Assembly: GCA_024280395.1 (NCBI GenBank)
Contig: JAJRQG010000020.1
Span: 1-64,000, forward strand
Length of the DNA: 64,000 nucleotides
Direction of reading: 5' to 3'
Origin: Gammaproteobacteria bacterium
GTDB lineage: Bacteria > Pseudomonadota > Gammaproteobacteria > Xanthomonadales > Marinicellaceae
This document shows, one piece after another, positions 9,673 to 18,947 of this stretch; positions within the stretch are counted from its first letter, which is position 1; each line of letters begins with the position of its first letter. The translations under genes were made by a program, and so were the position numbers. The notes under the pieces were generated by a model. It was not told where the DNA came from, ran no database searches, and saw only the letters and a program-made list of their open reading frames with translations.

Positions 9673-9705
9673 AAAAAGGGTTTCTTTTTTGAAACCCTTT
9701 TTTTT
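9673..9705 (+). terminator. intrinsic terminator
   Basis: A perfect stem AAAAAGGGTTTC / GAAACCCTTTTT with a six-T loop and a T-run, 20 bases after the secreted hydrolase stop. Confidence 0.9.
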
Positions 9706-9765
9706 GGCAATAACAATCTCCTGCTGTTATAATCTGAAACTTAACTATTCAAAACATTTACATAA

Positions 9766-10227
9766 ATGAAAAACAATTGGATTCCACATATAACCGTTGC
9801 AACCATTGTAGAAAAAGACCAGAAATTTCTCATGGTTGAAGAAGACTTACATGGCAAAAAATTACTTAATCAACCAGCTGGTCATTTAGATGAAGGAGAA
9901 ACATTAATCCAGGCTGCAATTCGTGAAACCCAAGAAGAGAGCGGTTGGTTAGTTAAAATCAAACACCTAGTTGAATTTGCCCAATGGACGTCGCCAAACA
10001 GTAATACACATTTTCTTCGCGCCTGTTTTGCTGGCACCGCAGTTAAACACTTTCCAGAGCAGAAATTAGATGATGGCATCATACGCGCTTTATGGATGAG
10101 TCGAGATGAAGTCAAATGTAACTTCCATAGATTACGCAGCCCTCTTGTTTTGAATCATATTGACCACTATATTGCAGGCAAGAAATATGATTTAGACTTT
10201 TTTAGCTATTATGACAAAGAAAATTAA
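9766..10227 (+). CDS. nudJ: NudJ-like Nudix phosphatase
   Basis: A 153-residue Nudix hydrolase. The Nudix box spans residues 39-61 and fits G-x5-E-x7-R-E-x-x-E-E-x-G, with the glutamates that bind Mg2+. E. coli NudJ removes phosphate from thiamine pyrophosphate-type and nucleoside di/triphosphate substrates. The NudJ call comes from short length, an N-terminal W-x-P-H-I-T-V-A segment and its position directly before mnmA, as in E. coli. The 3' end overlaps mnmA by 17 bases. Confidence 0.87.
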   Translation: MKNNWIPHITVATIVEKDQKFLMVEEDLHGKKLLNQPAGHLDEGETLIQAAIRETQEESGWLVKIKHLVEFAQWTSPNSNTHFLRACFAGTAVKHFPEQKLDDGIIRALWMSRDEVKCNFHRLRSPLVLNHIDHYIAGKKYDLDFFSYYDKEN

Positions 10228-11338
10228 AGTAATGGTCGGCATGTCAGGTGGCGTAGACTCATCTGTCAGCGTTGCGCTACTCCAACAACAAGGCTATGCC
10301 GTGCAAGGCATGTTCATGAAAAATTGGGAAGAAGATGATACCAATGATATTTGCAGTGCAGAAGAAGATGCGCGTGACGCACAAAGTGTTGCTGAAAAAC
10401 TCAAGGTTAAATTACACTTACGAAATTTTGCTTCAGAATACTGGGATTTTGTATTTGAAGATTTTTTAAATGAGTACCGCATTGGACGCACACCCAATCC
10501 CGATATTTTGTGCAATCGCGAAATCAAATTCAAAACCTTTTTAGAAAATGCACAAGATTTGGGTGCTGATTTTATGGCAACTGGTCATTATGTCGACAAG
10601 GATCTTAATGATGAAAAATTTAGGCTATTAAAAGGCCAGGACAACAACAAAGACCAAAGTTATTTCCTGTACACCATAACCCAAGAACAGCTGGCCTATT
10701 CATTGTTTCCACTGGGTAAAATTGCCAAACCCAAGGTTCGTGAAATGGCACAAGAACTGGATTTGATAGTAGCTGATAAAAAAGATTCTGTTGGCATTTG
10801 TTTTATTGGTGAGAAAGATTTTCAAAAATTCTTAACCACCTATATCAAACCCAATCCAGGCAATATTATTGATAACGCAGGTAAAGTTATCGGCAAACAC
10901 ACGGGGCTCATGTATTACACCATAGGACAAAGACAAGGACTGGGTATTGGCGGAGTCAAAGATACACCTGCCTTGCCTTGGTTTGTGGTGGCAAAAAATC
11001 ATGAGAACAATGAATTGATTGCCATCCAAGGCGGCGATAACACTTTATTACAATCCAATGAATTAGTGGCCAACAATCTCAATTGGATTTCAGGAGAAGA
11101 ACCTGTTTTACCACTAATCTGCAAAGCGAAAACCCGTTATAGGCAAGCTGATCAAGACTGCACCATTTATCGCGATACCCAAGATCAAGTTAGAGTTGAA
11201 TTCAATCAACAACAACGAGCGGTCACTCCTGGACAATCTGTGGTATTTTATCAAGACAATGTATGTCTTGGTGGTGGTATAATCCAACACACAAACACAT
11301 TAACCGAACAATGCGAATTTAGAGAAACCATCCAATGA
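10211..11338 (+). CDS. mnmA: tRNA-specific 2-thiouridylase MnmA
   Basis: A 375-residue cytoplasmic enzyme that thiolates U34 of tRNA-Lys, -Glu and -Gln, using sulfur relayed by TusE. The PP-loop S-G-G-V-D-S-S is at about 12-18. The two catalytic cysteines are in I-L-C-N-R-E-I-K-F (about 99) and V-G-I-C-F-I-G-E (about 199), and the G-H-Y substrate motif lies between. Full length for the family. It overlaps nudJ upstream and hflD by an ATGA downstream, forming a tight three-gene operon. Confidence 0.97.
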   Translation: MTKKIKVMVGMSGGVDSSVSVALLQQQGYAVQGMFMKNWEEDDTNDICSAEEDARDAQSVAEKLKVKLHLRNFASEYWDFVFEDFLNEYRIGRTPNPDILCNREIKFKTFLENAQDLGADFMATGHYVDKDLNDEKFRLLKGQDNNKDQSYFLYTITQEQLAYSLFPLGKIAKPKVREMAQELDLIVADKKDSVGICFIGEKDFQKFLTTYIKPNPGNIIDNAGKVIGKHTGLMYYTIGQRQGLGIGGVKDTPALPWFVVAKNHENNELIAIQGGDNTLLQSNELVANNLNWISGEEPVLPLICKAKTRYRQADQDCTIYRDTQDQVRVEFNQQQRAVTPGQSVVFYQDNVCLGGGIIQHTNTLTEQCEFRETIQ

Positions 11339-11946
11339 AAAACAGAACAATAGCCCTAGCTGGCGTCTGCCAAGCTGCATTTTTTGCCAATGAGTTGGCC
11401 AGTACTGGTCGCATTCGGGACAAACAAGGATACCAAACCAGCATTAAAAGTTTGTATGTGATTGACTGTGATGACATCAGTGAAATATATGGCAATGATT
11501 TACACAATTTAAACACAGGACTTAAAACCCTGAGTTATGCATTTAACCGCGACAATGATTATTTAACCGTATTGAAATACACACTCACCTTGCTCACATT
11601 AGAGAGGAAACTGAATAAAATGCCTGATTATTTTGATAAAATACAGAAGGGCATATTGGATTCCAAACATTTTATATTGCCCGACGACCCATATCCACCT
11701 GCTCTCATCAATAAATTGGCAAACACATACAGTTCAACCATTAGCTTATTACAACCCAGAATCATCTTAAATGGCAAACCTGAATATCTCAAACAAGCGG
11801 CCATAACCGAAAAAATACGCGCGATATTGCTATCAGGAATTCGCTCGGCCGTTCTTTGGACACAAATGAGCGGGACCCAATGGCAATTGCTCTTTAAACG
11901 AAAAACAATTGTAGAAACAGCCAATCAATTAAAAAGCAGCCTCTAA
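11335..11946 (+). CDS. hflD: HflD-like protein
   Basis: A 203-residue protein matching the HflD (YcfC) family in size and in position directly after mnmA; the start overlaps the mnmA stop by four bases. The N-terminal A-L-A-G-V-C-Q-A-A segment is typical. HflD is a peripheral inner-membrane protein that in E. coli binds phage lambda CII; its housekeeping role is not settled. In E. coli purB comes next, but here a methyltransferase follows. Confidence 0.88.
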   Translation: MKNRTIALAGVCQAAFFANELASTGRIRDKQGYQTSIKSLYVIDCDDISEIYGNDLHNLNTGLKTLSYAFNRDNDYLTVLKYTLTLLTLERKLNKMPDYFDKIQKGILDSKHFILPDDPYPPALINKLANTYSSTISLLQPRIILNGKPEYLKQAAITEKIRAILLSGIRSAVLWTQMSGTQWQLLFKRKTIVETANQLKSSL

Positions 11947-11949
11947 AGC

Positions 11950-12600
11950 ATGGTTGAGAGGTCTGCAAAATACATCTTTGATAAATTTGCTCGCCAATAT
12001 CAAGACAAATACATGGAAATGGGTTTATACAAGGACACTTTGGATTTACTGTGTGATGAAATCTCCGTTACCAATGACAAAATCTTAGATGTAGGATGTG
12101 GACCAGGAAACATTAGCCAATATATTTTAAACAAAAGGCCTGGCTTTAAGATCTTGGGTATTGATTTAGCCCCAAAAATGATTGAGTTGGCCAAAATCAA
12201 TAATCCAACTGCAAATTTTACAGTGATGGATTGCAGAGATATAAAGACCCTGAATGATACTTATGATGTCATTATTCTTGGCTTCTGCTTGCCTTACCTA
12301 TCCAAACAAGAAGCCCTATTGTTAATTTCTCATGCATCAGAATTATTGAATAAAAACGGTTTACTTTATATCAGCACCATGGAAGACGACTATTCAAAAT
12401 CTGGTCTAACTGGACCGAGTTCTGGAGGAGAAGATAGTACTTATATCTACTACCATCAAGCAGACTATTTAATCAACCAACTCGACGAACATCACTTTAA
12501 GATTATAGAGTTAACTCACAAAGATCACCCACAACAAATAGACACGACCGTAAGAGACTTAATTATTATAGCAAAAAAACAAGGTAAAATAATGAAATAA
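11950..12600 (+). CDS. class I SAM-dependent methyltransferase
   Basis: A 216-residue Rossmann-fold methyltransferase. Motif I is I-L-D-V-G-C-G-P-G-N (about 43-52), motif II has acidic Asp in G-I-D-L-A-P-K-M, and the M-D-C-R-D segment (about 92) places the adenine. It begins three bases after the hflD stop, so it is probably co-transcribed with the mnmA operon. The substrate cannot be told; the nearest likeness is to small-molecule methyltransferases of the Methyltransf_25 type. Replacement of purB at this spot is a local rearrangement relative to enterics. Confidence 0.85.
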   Translation: MVERSAKYIFDKFARQYQDKYMEMGLYKDTLDLLCDEISVTNDKILDVGCGPGNISQYILNKRPGFKILGIDLAPKMIELAKINNPTANFTVMDCRDIKTLNDTYDVIILGFCLPYLSKQEALLLISHASELLNKNGLLYISTMEDDYSKSGLTGPSSGGEDSTYIYYHQADYLINQLDEHHFKIIELTHKDHPQQIDTTVRDLIIIAKKQGKIMK

Positions 12601-12617
12601 GTATATGAAATATTTAC

Positions 12618-12977
12618 TTGACAGAAATACTACAAAAAATAGCAAAGAGCTGCATGCTCAATTTTCTAAGAGTGCCCCATTTAAACATAATTCTTATCGA
12701 TAACTTTTTCTCCCCAGAAATTTGTCAAAGTATTCTCGATGATTCCCCTCAGTTTGATGATAAACTAGCTCTAAAACAAAGTGGAAAAACAGATAGAAAA
12801 TCAATACATGAACACCTATCAGAAACCAGTGGCAATTTCAGAAAACTGGACAATTTAAAGTTTCATCCACTTGATAGAAGAAATAACAGTCATGACAAAA
12901 AAACTTCTGGAATTAAGTATAAAATATTAAGAGAATTGAATAGATTTTTTAGTGAAGCTAATTTACAAACCGACTAA
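12618..12977 (+). CDS. short protein resembling the N-terminus of a 2OG-Fe(II) oxygenase
   Basis: Up to 119 residues from a TTG, or 107 from the ATG at 12654, which I slightly prefer. The segment I-I-L-I-D-N-F-F-S-P-E-I-C is like the opening of 2-oxoglutarate/Fe(II) dioxygenases of the prolyl-hydroxylase type, but the H-x-D metal motif and the C-terminal His and Arg are absent and the frame stops early. It may be a remnant of a larger gene or an unrelated small protein. No ribosome site stands out. The region from here to 13074 holds only AT-rich leader sequence. Confidence 0.4.
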   Translation: MTEILQKIAKSCMLNFLRVPHLNIILIDNFFSPEICQSILDDSPQFDDKLALKQSGKTDRKSIHEHLSETSGNFRKLDNLKFHPLDRRNNSHDKKTSGIKYKILRELNRFFSEANLQTD

Positions 12978-13073
12978 CCACTGTACTTTTTAGAAAATTC
13001 ATGGTATGTTTATATGTAGCGGAAATCTTAGAGAACTATTGTACAACAACCAATTTTCAAACAAACTGAATCA

Positions 13074-15290
13074 ATGCCTTATCTTTATAAAAAATTAACA
13101 TTTATTGCTACAACTTTATTCGTGTTCTTTGTAACTCAATTGCAAGCAACAATTTTAACCAATGCTTCTGTTAGCGTTGCTGATATAACCGCTGGAGCGA
13201 CTACCACTTACACAATAACATTCGATGTACAAACACAACTAGATGCTAGCGGCTTAGTAGCAGATCAATTTTTAATTCTTACTACAGCAGACGGGCCTAA
13301 CTTTGATAACAGTGTTTTGCAATCGCTATCAGGTGGAACACTAACTGGCTCTATTACCTTAAATAACCAAACGCAAACTACAATTACAGTAACATCAGGT
13401 GTTGCTACCAATGGGCAAACAACAACCTTTGTTTTATCTGGCGTTGTTAATCCCGGTAGTGCGGGAATCGGTCCAAACTATACAATAAGAACTGCAGATT
13501 TTTCTGATTTATCAAATATTATAATTGATGAAGCTATTTTCTCAGGAAGCACATATATCCCAAGCAATTTTCCTGCTGTTTCAACACCAATCACAGACAA
13601 AATCATTATTCAAGAAGGCGGTACTCAAGTAGTGGCATCCGACCTCAACAGCAATTTCGTAGATGGCGATGGTGATGCACTTACTTTTACAGTAGATGCA
13701 GGTAATGATGTGAATATAGCCATAGCTTCAATCACTGGCAATCAATTAACCGTCGTTCCTATTGGGTCTGGCGTTACCAACATTACCATTAGAGGCAGCG
13801 ATCTTCCCTCAGGAACTGGAGAAGGCGAAGTAACCGCCACATTTCAAGTGACAGTTATAGGTGAATTTTCCAATGCTTCTGTAACTCCCAGTGTATTGGA
13901 CTCAGGTGCAACTACAACTTACTCATTAACCTTTAGCCCAGCAAGTACCATCACAAACAACCAAGTTCTTATTCTTAATAATTCCGCAGCTGGCGGAGCT
14001 GATTACAGCTCTGCAACACTTGGGTCTGTTTCTGGTAGCACTTTAAATATTTCAATTAATAGTCAAACTGCTACAGGCATAAATTTTAATATTAATAGCG
14101 GAACTGCAAATAGCTCACAAACAGTGTCTATTCAAATAAATGGTGTAACCAATCCTGGCATTGCTGGCATAGGACCCGAATATATAATTCGTCTATTCGA
14201 TCTTGGCCTATCAAGAGATGTAGATCAAATGACATTGATTGGTACAAACTTTACAGCTGTAGGAATACCTACAATTGTTTCGCCAATAGCTAACCAATTA
14301 TTGGATCAAGTCGATGGTGCTAGTATAGTTGTTGCTGACCTTAACACAGTCTTTAATGATGGGGATGGGGACAACTTAACCTTTACCGTTGAAACAGGCA
14401 ATGACACCAATATTGCAACAGCAACAATTAATGACAAACAACTAATCGTCACTCCAGTTGGGCCTGGAATAACCACCCTTATGATTAAAGCAAGTGACTT
14501 ACCTTCAGGAACTGGTGAAGGAGAAATTATTGATAGTTTCTTTGTACAGGTAATTGGCGCTTTAGAAAATGCAAGTATTACACCAGGCACATTTAGAACG
14601 TCTGCTAGTACAACCTATAGCATTGAATTTTCTCCTGCTAGCACGATTACTGGAGGACAATTGGTTTTCATCACAACTAATGATATTACTGGACCAGATT
14701 TTTCCTCTACCAACTTAGGTTTTTTTAATGGTGGCTCATTAACGGTAAATGGAATATTTACACAATCATCCCAGAGGATTGTTTTTAAAATAAACAGTGG
14801 TACTGCTGATTCTTCACAACTTGTCAATATTTTGCTAGATGGTGTAATAAATCCATCTATCGATGGGCAAGCACCCAATTATAAAATTAGCATATATGAA
14901 GCTTCAGTCTCACTCATTGATGAGATTGAATTCCCAGGGAATATTTATTTAACCATGAATGATATATTTATGGATGGGTTTGAAGACATCATTGTAATGA
15001 TGCAAGCACTGGCAAAATTAAATATTTCTGTTATTCCATCTTCTAGTGACAATACAAACAAACCTATATTTGATTCACAACTACAGTCCTATCGCTTTAA
15101 AAATGAATACTTGCCTATGCTGAATAGTGATGGAAAAATGTACAGCCTTTCTGAAGTCATTCTATGGCACGAATCAATCCTTATCCATCAATCACCAAAT
15201 GATGATTGGAATAACAATGGAGAGAGTAATATCAATGAGGTTAACCCCTTTGGTATTGAAGATTATCAATCTAAATCACAATCTTTTTGA
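13074..15290 (+). CDS. secreted repeat protein with three immunoglobulin-like modules
   Basis: A 738-residue exported protein: signal peptide 1-25 ending L-Q-A. Three copies of a beta-sandwich module begin near residues 28, 267 and 500 (N-A-S-V/I-...-T-T-Y-x-I/L-x-F). They are joined by two linker domains of about 90 residues with D-G-D-G-D-x-L-T-F-T-V and D-L-P-S-G-T-G-E-G-E, like cadherin/VCBS-type 'putative Ig' domains; the D-G-D-G-D sites likely bind calcium. Near 650 comes N-D-I-F-M-D-G-F-E-D, the 'DGFE' motif I associate with secreted proteins of Marinicella and Xanthomonadales, here followed by about 80 more residues instead of ending the protein. Function is probably cell-surface or extracellular adhesion, but that is inference. 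Its 3' end overlaps the convergent maiA gene by 25 bases. Confidence 0.75.
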   Translation: MPYLYKKLTFIATTLFVFFVTQLQATILTNASVSVADITAGATTTYTITFDVQTQLDASGLVADQFLILTTADGPNFDNSVLQSLSGGTLTGSITLNNQTQTTITVTSGVATNGQTTTFVLSGVVNPGSAGIGPNYTIRTADFSDLSNIIIDEAIFSGSTYIPSNFPAVSTPITDKIIIQEGGTQVVASDLNSNFVDGDGDALTFTVDAGNDVNIAIASITGNQLTVVPIGSGVTNITIRGSDLPSGTGEGEVTATFQVTVIGEFSNASVTPSVLDSGATTTYSLTFSPASTITNNQVLILNNSAAGGADYSSATLGSVSGSTLNISINSQTATGINFNINSGTANSSQTVSIQINGVTNPGIAGIGPEYIIRLFDLGLSRDVDQMTLIGTNFTAVGIPTIVSPIANQLLDQVDGASIVVADLNTVFNDGDGDNLTFTVETGNDTNIATATINDKQLIVTPVGPGITTLMIKASDLPSGTGEGEIIDSFFVQVIGALENASITPGTFRTSASTTYSIEFSPASTITGGQLVFITTNDITGPDFSSTNLGFFNGGSLTVNGIFTQSSQRIVFKINSGTADSSQLVNILLDGVINPSIDGQAPNYKISIYEASVSLIDEIEFPGNIYLTMNDIFMDGFEDIIVMMQALAKLNISVIPSSSDNTNKPIFDSQLQSYRFKNEYLPMLNSDGKMYSLSEVILWHESILIHQSPNDDWNNNGESNINEVNPFGIEDYQSKSQSF

Positions 15291-15910
15291 TTTCCAGGTA
15301 AGGCATCAATAAAAGCCTGAAGCTTTAAACAATTATCATTGATTTTTACAATCAAAGGATAGGTATTCAATGGCACATTAAATCGATTGGCATTATAAAC
15401 TTGCGCGACCAAAAATATATCTGCAACCGTAATAGCATCACCAAAACAAAACTGCCCTGTACTTTTTTCCAATTGCTTTTCAATGGCAGAAAAACCTTCA
15501 TGAATCCAATGGGCATACCATTTATCCACTTGCTCTTTTTGCCACTCTTCACCCTTTAAATACTTCAACACCCGCAGGTTATTCAACGGATGAATATCAC
15601 AAGCAATACTTAAAGCCATGGCTTTGGCTAGCGCCTTTTGAATGGGTTCTTGTGGATAAATAGAATGTTCAGGATAAGCTTCATCCAAGTAATCAATAAT
15701 CGCCAAGGATTGGGTTAAAATTTCGCCATTATTGGTTTCTAGGGCGGGAACCAAAGATTGCGGATTGATGGATTGATAATCTTTTTGTAAATGCTCACCG
15801 CCATCTTTCACCAAATGCACAGGCACAATTTCACAATCCAATTGTTTGATATTTAAAGCAATTCTAACCCGGTAAGCGGCGGTAGAACGCCAGTAGCTGT
15901 ATAATTTCAT
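15266..15910 (-). CDS. maiA: maleylacetoacetate isomerase (zeta-class GST)
   Basis: A 214-residue glutathione S-transferase fold protein. The N-terminal thioredoxin-like domain has Y-W-R-S-T-A-A-Y-R-V-R-I-A-L, the zeta-class active-site loop, and the V-P-A-L...Q-S-L-A-I-I-D-Y-L glutathione-binding segment. MaiA isomerises maleylacetoacetate to fumarylacetoacetate, the step between HmgA and FahA, whose genes lie upstream on the same strand. It overlaps the preceding membrane-protein gene by four bases. Confidence 0.9.
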   Translation of the reverse strand: MKLYSYWRSTAAYRVRIALNIKQLDCEIVPVHLVKDGGEHLQKDYQSINPQSLVPALETNNGEILTQSLAIIDYLDEAYPEHSIYPQEPIQKALAKAMALSIACDIHPLNNLRVLKYLKGEEWQKEQVDKWYAHWIHEGFSAIEKQLEKSTGQFCFGDAITVADIFLVAQVYNANRFNVPLNTYPLIVKINDNCLKLQAFIDALPGNQKDCDLD

Positions 15911-16344
15911 CGTAATTTCTCTTTATTCATTATTAATTCATAACCATAAACCGCAATAAAAGACAGAAGTATCCAAGACAACCATTTAAAACCATTCTGC
16001 ACAATTACCACAAGAAATGGATTGCCTATAAAATAATCCATTAATGGTTGACGAATAAGCATCGCATTTAAAGCCAATAACAAAAGTGATAAATAGACTG
16101 ACGCTTTAAATTTTCCAAATTGAATAAACTTATCTCGCGCCAAATGATAAAGTGCAATTACAGCGATACCATATTCAACAGATGTAACCCCAGCCACATA
16201 CCGCACCATCCATGAAGGCTTAATATCTACCCCTTGCACTTGCCCACTAATCCAAGCAGGTAACCATTCAACTGTAAAAACATGAACAACAAAACCTGAC
16301 AATGAGGCAATGATTGCGAGAATGAGTAATAAAAGATATTTCAT
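15907..16344 (-). CDS. small integral membrane protein of unknown function
   Basis: A 145-residue protein with about four hydrophobic helices (near 1-22, 48-68, 82-100 and 112-135). I recognise no family motif. It lies between fahA and maiA and overlaps maiA by four bases, so it is probably transcribed with tyrosine-degradation genes, but the 371-base gap upstream with a repeat element may carry its own promoter. Any role in this pathway would be guesswork. Confidence 0.7.
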   Translation of the reverse strand: MKYLLLLILAIIASLSGFVVHVFTVEWLPAWISGQVQGVDIKPSWMVRYVAGVTSVEYGIAVIALYHLARDKFIQFGKFKASVYLSLLLLALNAMLIRQPLMDYFIGNPFLVVIVQNGFKWLSWILLSFIAVYGYELIMNKEKLR

Positions 16345-16470
16345 AATATGTCAATTATATCATATCCCTATTATCTCCGTGTATCTCCGCTGCCCTCTGT
16401 GAATCTCCGTGATCCTTAACAGTTTCAAACAAAACCACGGTACCCACAATGAGATTATTTTACATTAGCA

Positions 16471-16677
16471 TTCCCTCGCAGAGAGGCTGTGAAACAACTC
16501 ACGGATGCGAGACTTTAGTCTTGCTGTTCTCTATTTTAAAAAAAACCTGAATCATCAAACTACCATATAGCTAAGTTAATTGAAAATTATGCATCTAAAT
16601 ATCATTGAGTATGGCAAGGTTAAAACCTCGCATCCGAATAATTCAAAGTTATTTCACAAACTCGAAGCGAGAGGAAA
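16471..16677. repeat. imperfect long inverted repeat (MITE- or REP-like)
   Basis: In the 371-base gap between fahA and the membrane-protein gene. CGGATGCGAG plus a CTTTAGTCTTG tail at 16502-16523 is matched in reverse complement by 16615-16636 (17 of 22 bases). The outer parts also pair: TTCCCTCGC...GTGAAA..AACT at 16471-16499 against the complement of 16650-16677. The whole can fold into one long hairpin of about 205 bases with no coding potential. The rest of the gap (16345-16470) has short degenerate CTCCGTG-type repeats. Confidence 0.7.
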
Positions 16678-16715
16678 GAGTAGAACTGCTTTCTAAAAAC
16701 ATTAACAATTAATAA

Positions 16716-17696
16716 TTAACCCTTAACAATTTTATTATGAATCGTCCCAAATATATTATCACCATTTTCAGCCAACATCTTGATTTCTACATCATCGCCA
16801 AAGCTCATAAATGGCGTTACTGCTTTACCATCTTTAATAATTTCTAATACACGTTTTTCAGCCAAACATGACGAACCTAACGATTCATCTTCATTGGCTA
16901 TTGTACCTGAACCTATCATTGCACCTGCTGATAATGGGCGTGTTTTAGCTGCGTGAGCAATCAATTGGGCGAAGTTAAACTGCATATCAACGCCAGCATC
17001 AGGAAAACCAAACCATTCATCGTTGTATCTTGTGTGTAATGGTAAGTGTAATTTCGTGTCTTTCCATGCATCACCCAATTCATCGGGTGTGACGAAAAAT
17101 GGAGACAATGCTGTAGGTGGCTTTGATTGCAAAAATCCAAAACCTTTGGCCAATTCTGCAGGAATCAAATTTCGCAATGACACATCATTTAAAATACATA
17201 CCAATTTGATGTGTTTTACCGCTTCTTCAACACTAACCGCCATAGGCACATCATCAACAATAACAGCGACTTCTGATTCAAAGTCTATGCCATAATCTTC
17301 ACTGCTAACAACTACATCCGCATGAGCTGCCAAAAAGCTATCACTGGTGCCTTGATACATCAATGGATCAACCAAGAAACTTGGTGGCATTTCTGCACCA
17401 CGGGCTTTGCGTACACGTTCCACATGGGCCAAATAAGCACTGCCATCTAAAAACTGGTGTGAACGTGGCATAGGTGCGGTCAACAAACTTAAATCCAATT
17501 CAAATGCATCTTGGGCATTATCATTGTTTAAATCATCATAAACTTCAATCAGTTGAGGTGATAATTCCGTCCAATCATCCAAAGCTTGTTGCATGGTTGT
17601 GGCAATTTCATTGACCATTACTGCATTTCTGTTATCGCGACTAACGACAATCAATTGTCCATCACGTGTTCCGTTGTTTAATGTTGCTAATTTCAT
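16716..17696 (-). CDS. fahA: fumarylacetoacetate hydrolase
   Basis: A 326-residue enzyme that cleaves fumarylacetoacetate to fumarate and acetoacetate, ending tyrosine degradation. The FAH core has the metal-binding D-F-E-S-E-V-A (about 138) and L-N-D-V-S (about 170), and near the C-terminus G-S-G-T-I-A-N, close to the family's G-S-G-T signature. Length is that of the shorter bacterial type. I chose the ATG at 17696, giving an N-terminus M-K-L-A-T-L-N-N-G with AAAGAG upstream, over one 12 codons earlier whose extra residues are Lys/Asn-rich and unlike the family. It lies between hmgA and maiA on the same strand. Confidence 0.92.
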   Translation of the reverse strand: MKLATLNNGTRDGQLIVVSRDNRNAVMVNEIATTMQQALDDWTELSPQLIEVYDDLNNDNAQDAFELDLSLLTAPMPRSHQFLDGSAYLAHVERVRKARGAEMPPSFLVDPLMYQGTSDSFLAAHADVVVSSEDYGIDFESEVAVIVDDVPMAVSVEEAVKHIKLVCILNDVSLRNLIPAELAKGFGFLQSKPPTALSPFFVTPDELGDAWKDTKLHLPLHTRYNDEWFGFPDAGVDMQFNFAQLIAHAAKTRPLSAGAMIGSGTIANEDESLGSSCLAEKRVLEIIKDGKAVTPFMSFGDDVEIKMLAENGDNIFGTIHNKIVKG

Positions 17697-17732
17697 GTTT
17701 TTTCTCTTTATATTTTTCTTTGATATACTCAT

Positions 17733-17811
17733 ATCGGGTAGTTGGCTTTAGTCAACCCATAAAATCGTAGATTTTATACAAAACAATGTTGACTAAAGCC
17801 AACTACCCGAT
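17733..17811. repeat. 79-bp inverted repeat with perfect 24-bp arms
   Basis: Arms at 17733-17756 and 17788-17811 are exact reverse complements (ATCGGGTAGTTGGCTTTAGT plus four bases). The 31-base loop holds a second palindrome, ATAAAATC-GTA-GATTTTAT. It lies between hmgA and fahA, close to both. It could act as a transcription attenuator or mRNA-stabilising hairpin between these genes, or be a REP/MITE-type element; the CTTTAGTC core is shared with the inverted repeat on the other side of fahA. Confidence 0.9.
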
Positions 17812-17816
17812 TTTAT

Positions 17817-18947
17817 TTATTCCTTGATTTTCCAGCTATCTACGTATTCTTTCCACTCGGTTTGTTCTAATTCACTGGTAATTTCCAATGGATCTCTGGT
17901 ATCTATCATAACAGCCACTTCATCGGTCATGGCATTGTCTTGTTTAAAGGCTTTTTTCATGGCTCCAGGATGTGGTCCATGGGCGAAACCTTGTGGATGA
18001 TAAGTAATCATACCTGGGTGGATATTATCACGAGAAAAGAAACTGCCCATATGATAAAACAACACTTCGTCATAATCATCATTGTTGTGAAAAAAGGGTA
18101 TTTTTAAGGCTTTTTCTGCAGTCTCAAACAAACGAGGTACAAAGGTACAAATCAAGAATCGATTGCCCATAAAGGTAGTATGTGCAGATGGTGGCACATG
18201 GTATTTATGACTCATAATAGGTGAAATATCACGCCAGTTAAGCTTAATCGGCATTAAATTACCACGCCAACCTACTGCATCTAAAGGATTAAATGGAAAG
18301 ACCTGACAACTCATTTTGTTTCGGTGTTTGATTAAATGAGACCATTGTTCGTCATCATTCTGTTGTGCTTTAAATGCATCATTAATCGCAGGCACTTCTA
18401 AGACAGCCGGATCAACGATTGCGTTGGGGCCCAACAATCCTTTATCAGGAAATTGATAGTGTGCATTGGTGCATTCAATCATCAAAATTTCACACAATTC
18501 TGACATTTCTAATCGCCACTTGGTACAGCGTGGCAACATAAAGTAATCGCCTTCGGACAACTTGATATGACCATAATCACAATACACTTCCAAGTGACCT
18601 TTGTGAATAAACAACATTTCATCGCCATCGGCATTGCTGACCAAGTGATTCATGCTTTCATCCATCTTTAACATGCGCACTTTTATGGATGCATTGTGCA
18701 TGATAATGGGCGATTTATAAGGACTGCTTTCTACATCTGACATTTTACTGGTATCAAATGCACGTGGCTGTAAATCTCCTTCAAAATCAATCCAGCCTGT
18801 TGGCATGTTTTTGTGGTAAAAGTGAGCCACAGGACCAAAGAAACCTTCTTTGCCAACCTCACGTTCGTATGTCCCTTCTGGCAAATCATAATGGGCTTGC
18901 CTGGCAACTTTTCCTTCCTTCTTAAAAGTCTGTATCCAGTTCTTCAT
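17817..18947 (-). CDS. hmgA: homogentisate 1,2-dioxygenase
   Basis: A 376-residue non-heme iron dioxygenase that opens homogentisate to maleylacetoacetate. N-terminal sequence H-Y-D-L-P-E-G-T-Y-E-R-E-V-G-K-E-G-F-F-G-P is characteristic. The C-terminal iron site can be read as His in P-F-F-H-N-N, Glu in Y-D-E-V-L-F, and His in G-F-A-H-G-P. It is shorter than the 430-440 residue human and Pseudomonas putida enzymes and belongs to a compact bacterial type. The start codon shares one base with the hppD stop (TAATG), with GAGG upstream inside hppD. Confidence 0.93.
   Translation of the reverse strand: MKNWIQTFKKEGKVARQAHYDLPEGTYEREVGKEGFFGPVAHFYHKNMPTGWIDFEGDLQPRAFDTSKMSDVESSPYKSPIIMHNASIKVRMLKMDESMNHLVSNADGDEMLFIHKGHLEVYCDYGHIKLSEGDYFMLPRCTKWRLEMSELCEILMIECTNAHYQFPDKGLLGPNAIVDPAVLEVPAINDAFKAQQNDDEQWSHLIKHRNKMSCQVFPFNPLDAVGWRGNLMPIKLNWRDISPIMSHKYHVPPSAHTTFMGNRFLICTFVPRLFETAEKALKIPFFHNNDDYDEVLFYHMGSFFSRDNIHPGMITYHPQGFAHGPHPGAMKKAFKQDNAMTDEVAVMIDTRDPLEITSELEQTEWKEYVDSWKIKE

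Noticed and set aside
17697..17732. Twelve-residue N-terminal extension of FahA
   Set aside because: The extra residues are Lys/Asn-rich and unlike the family; the internal ATG has the better ribosome site and family-like N-terminus.
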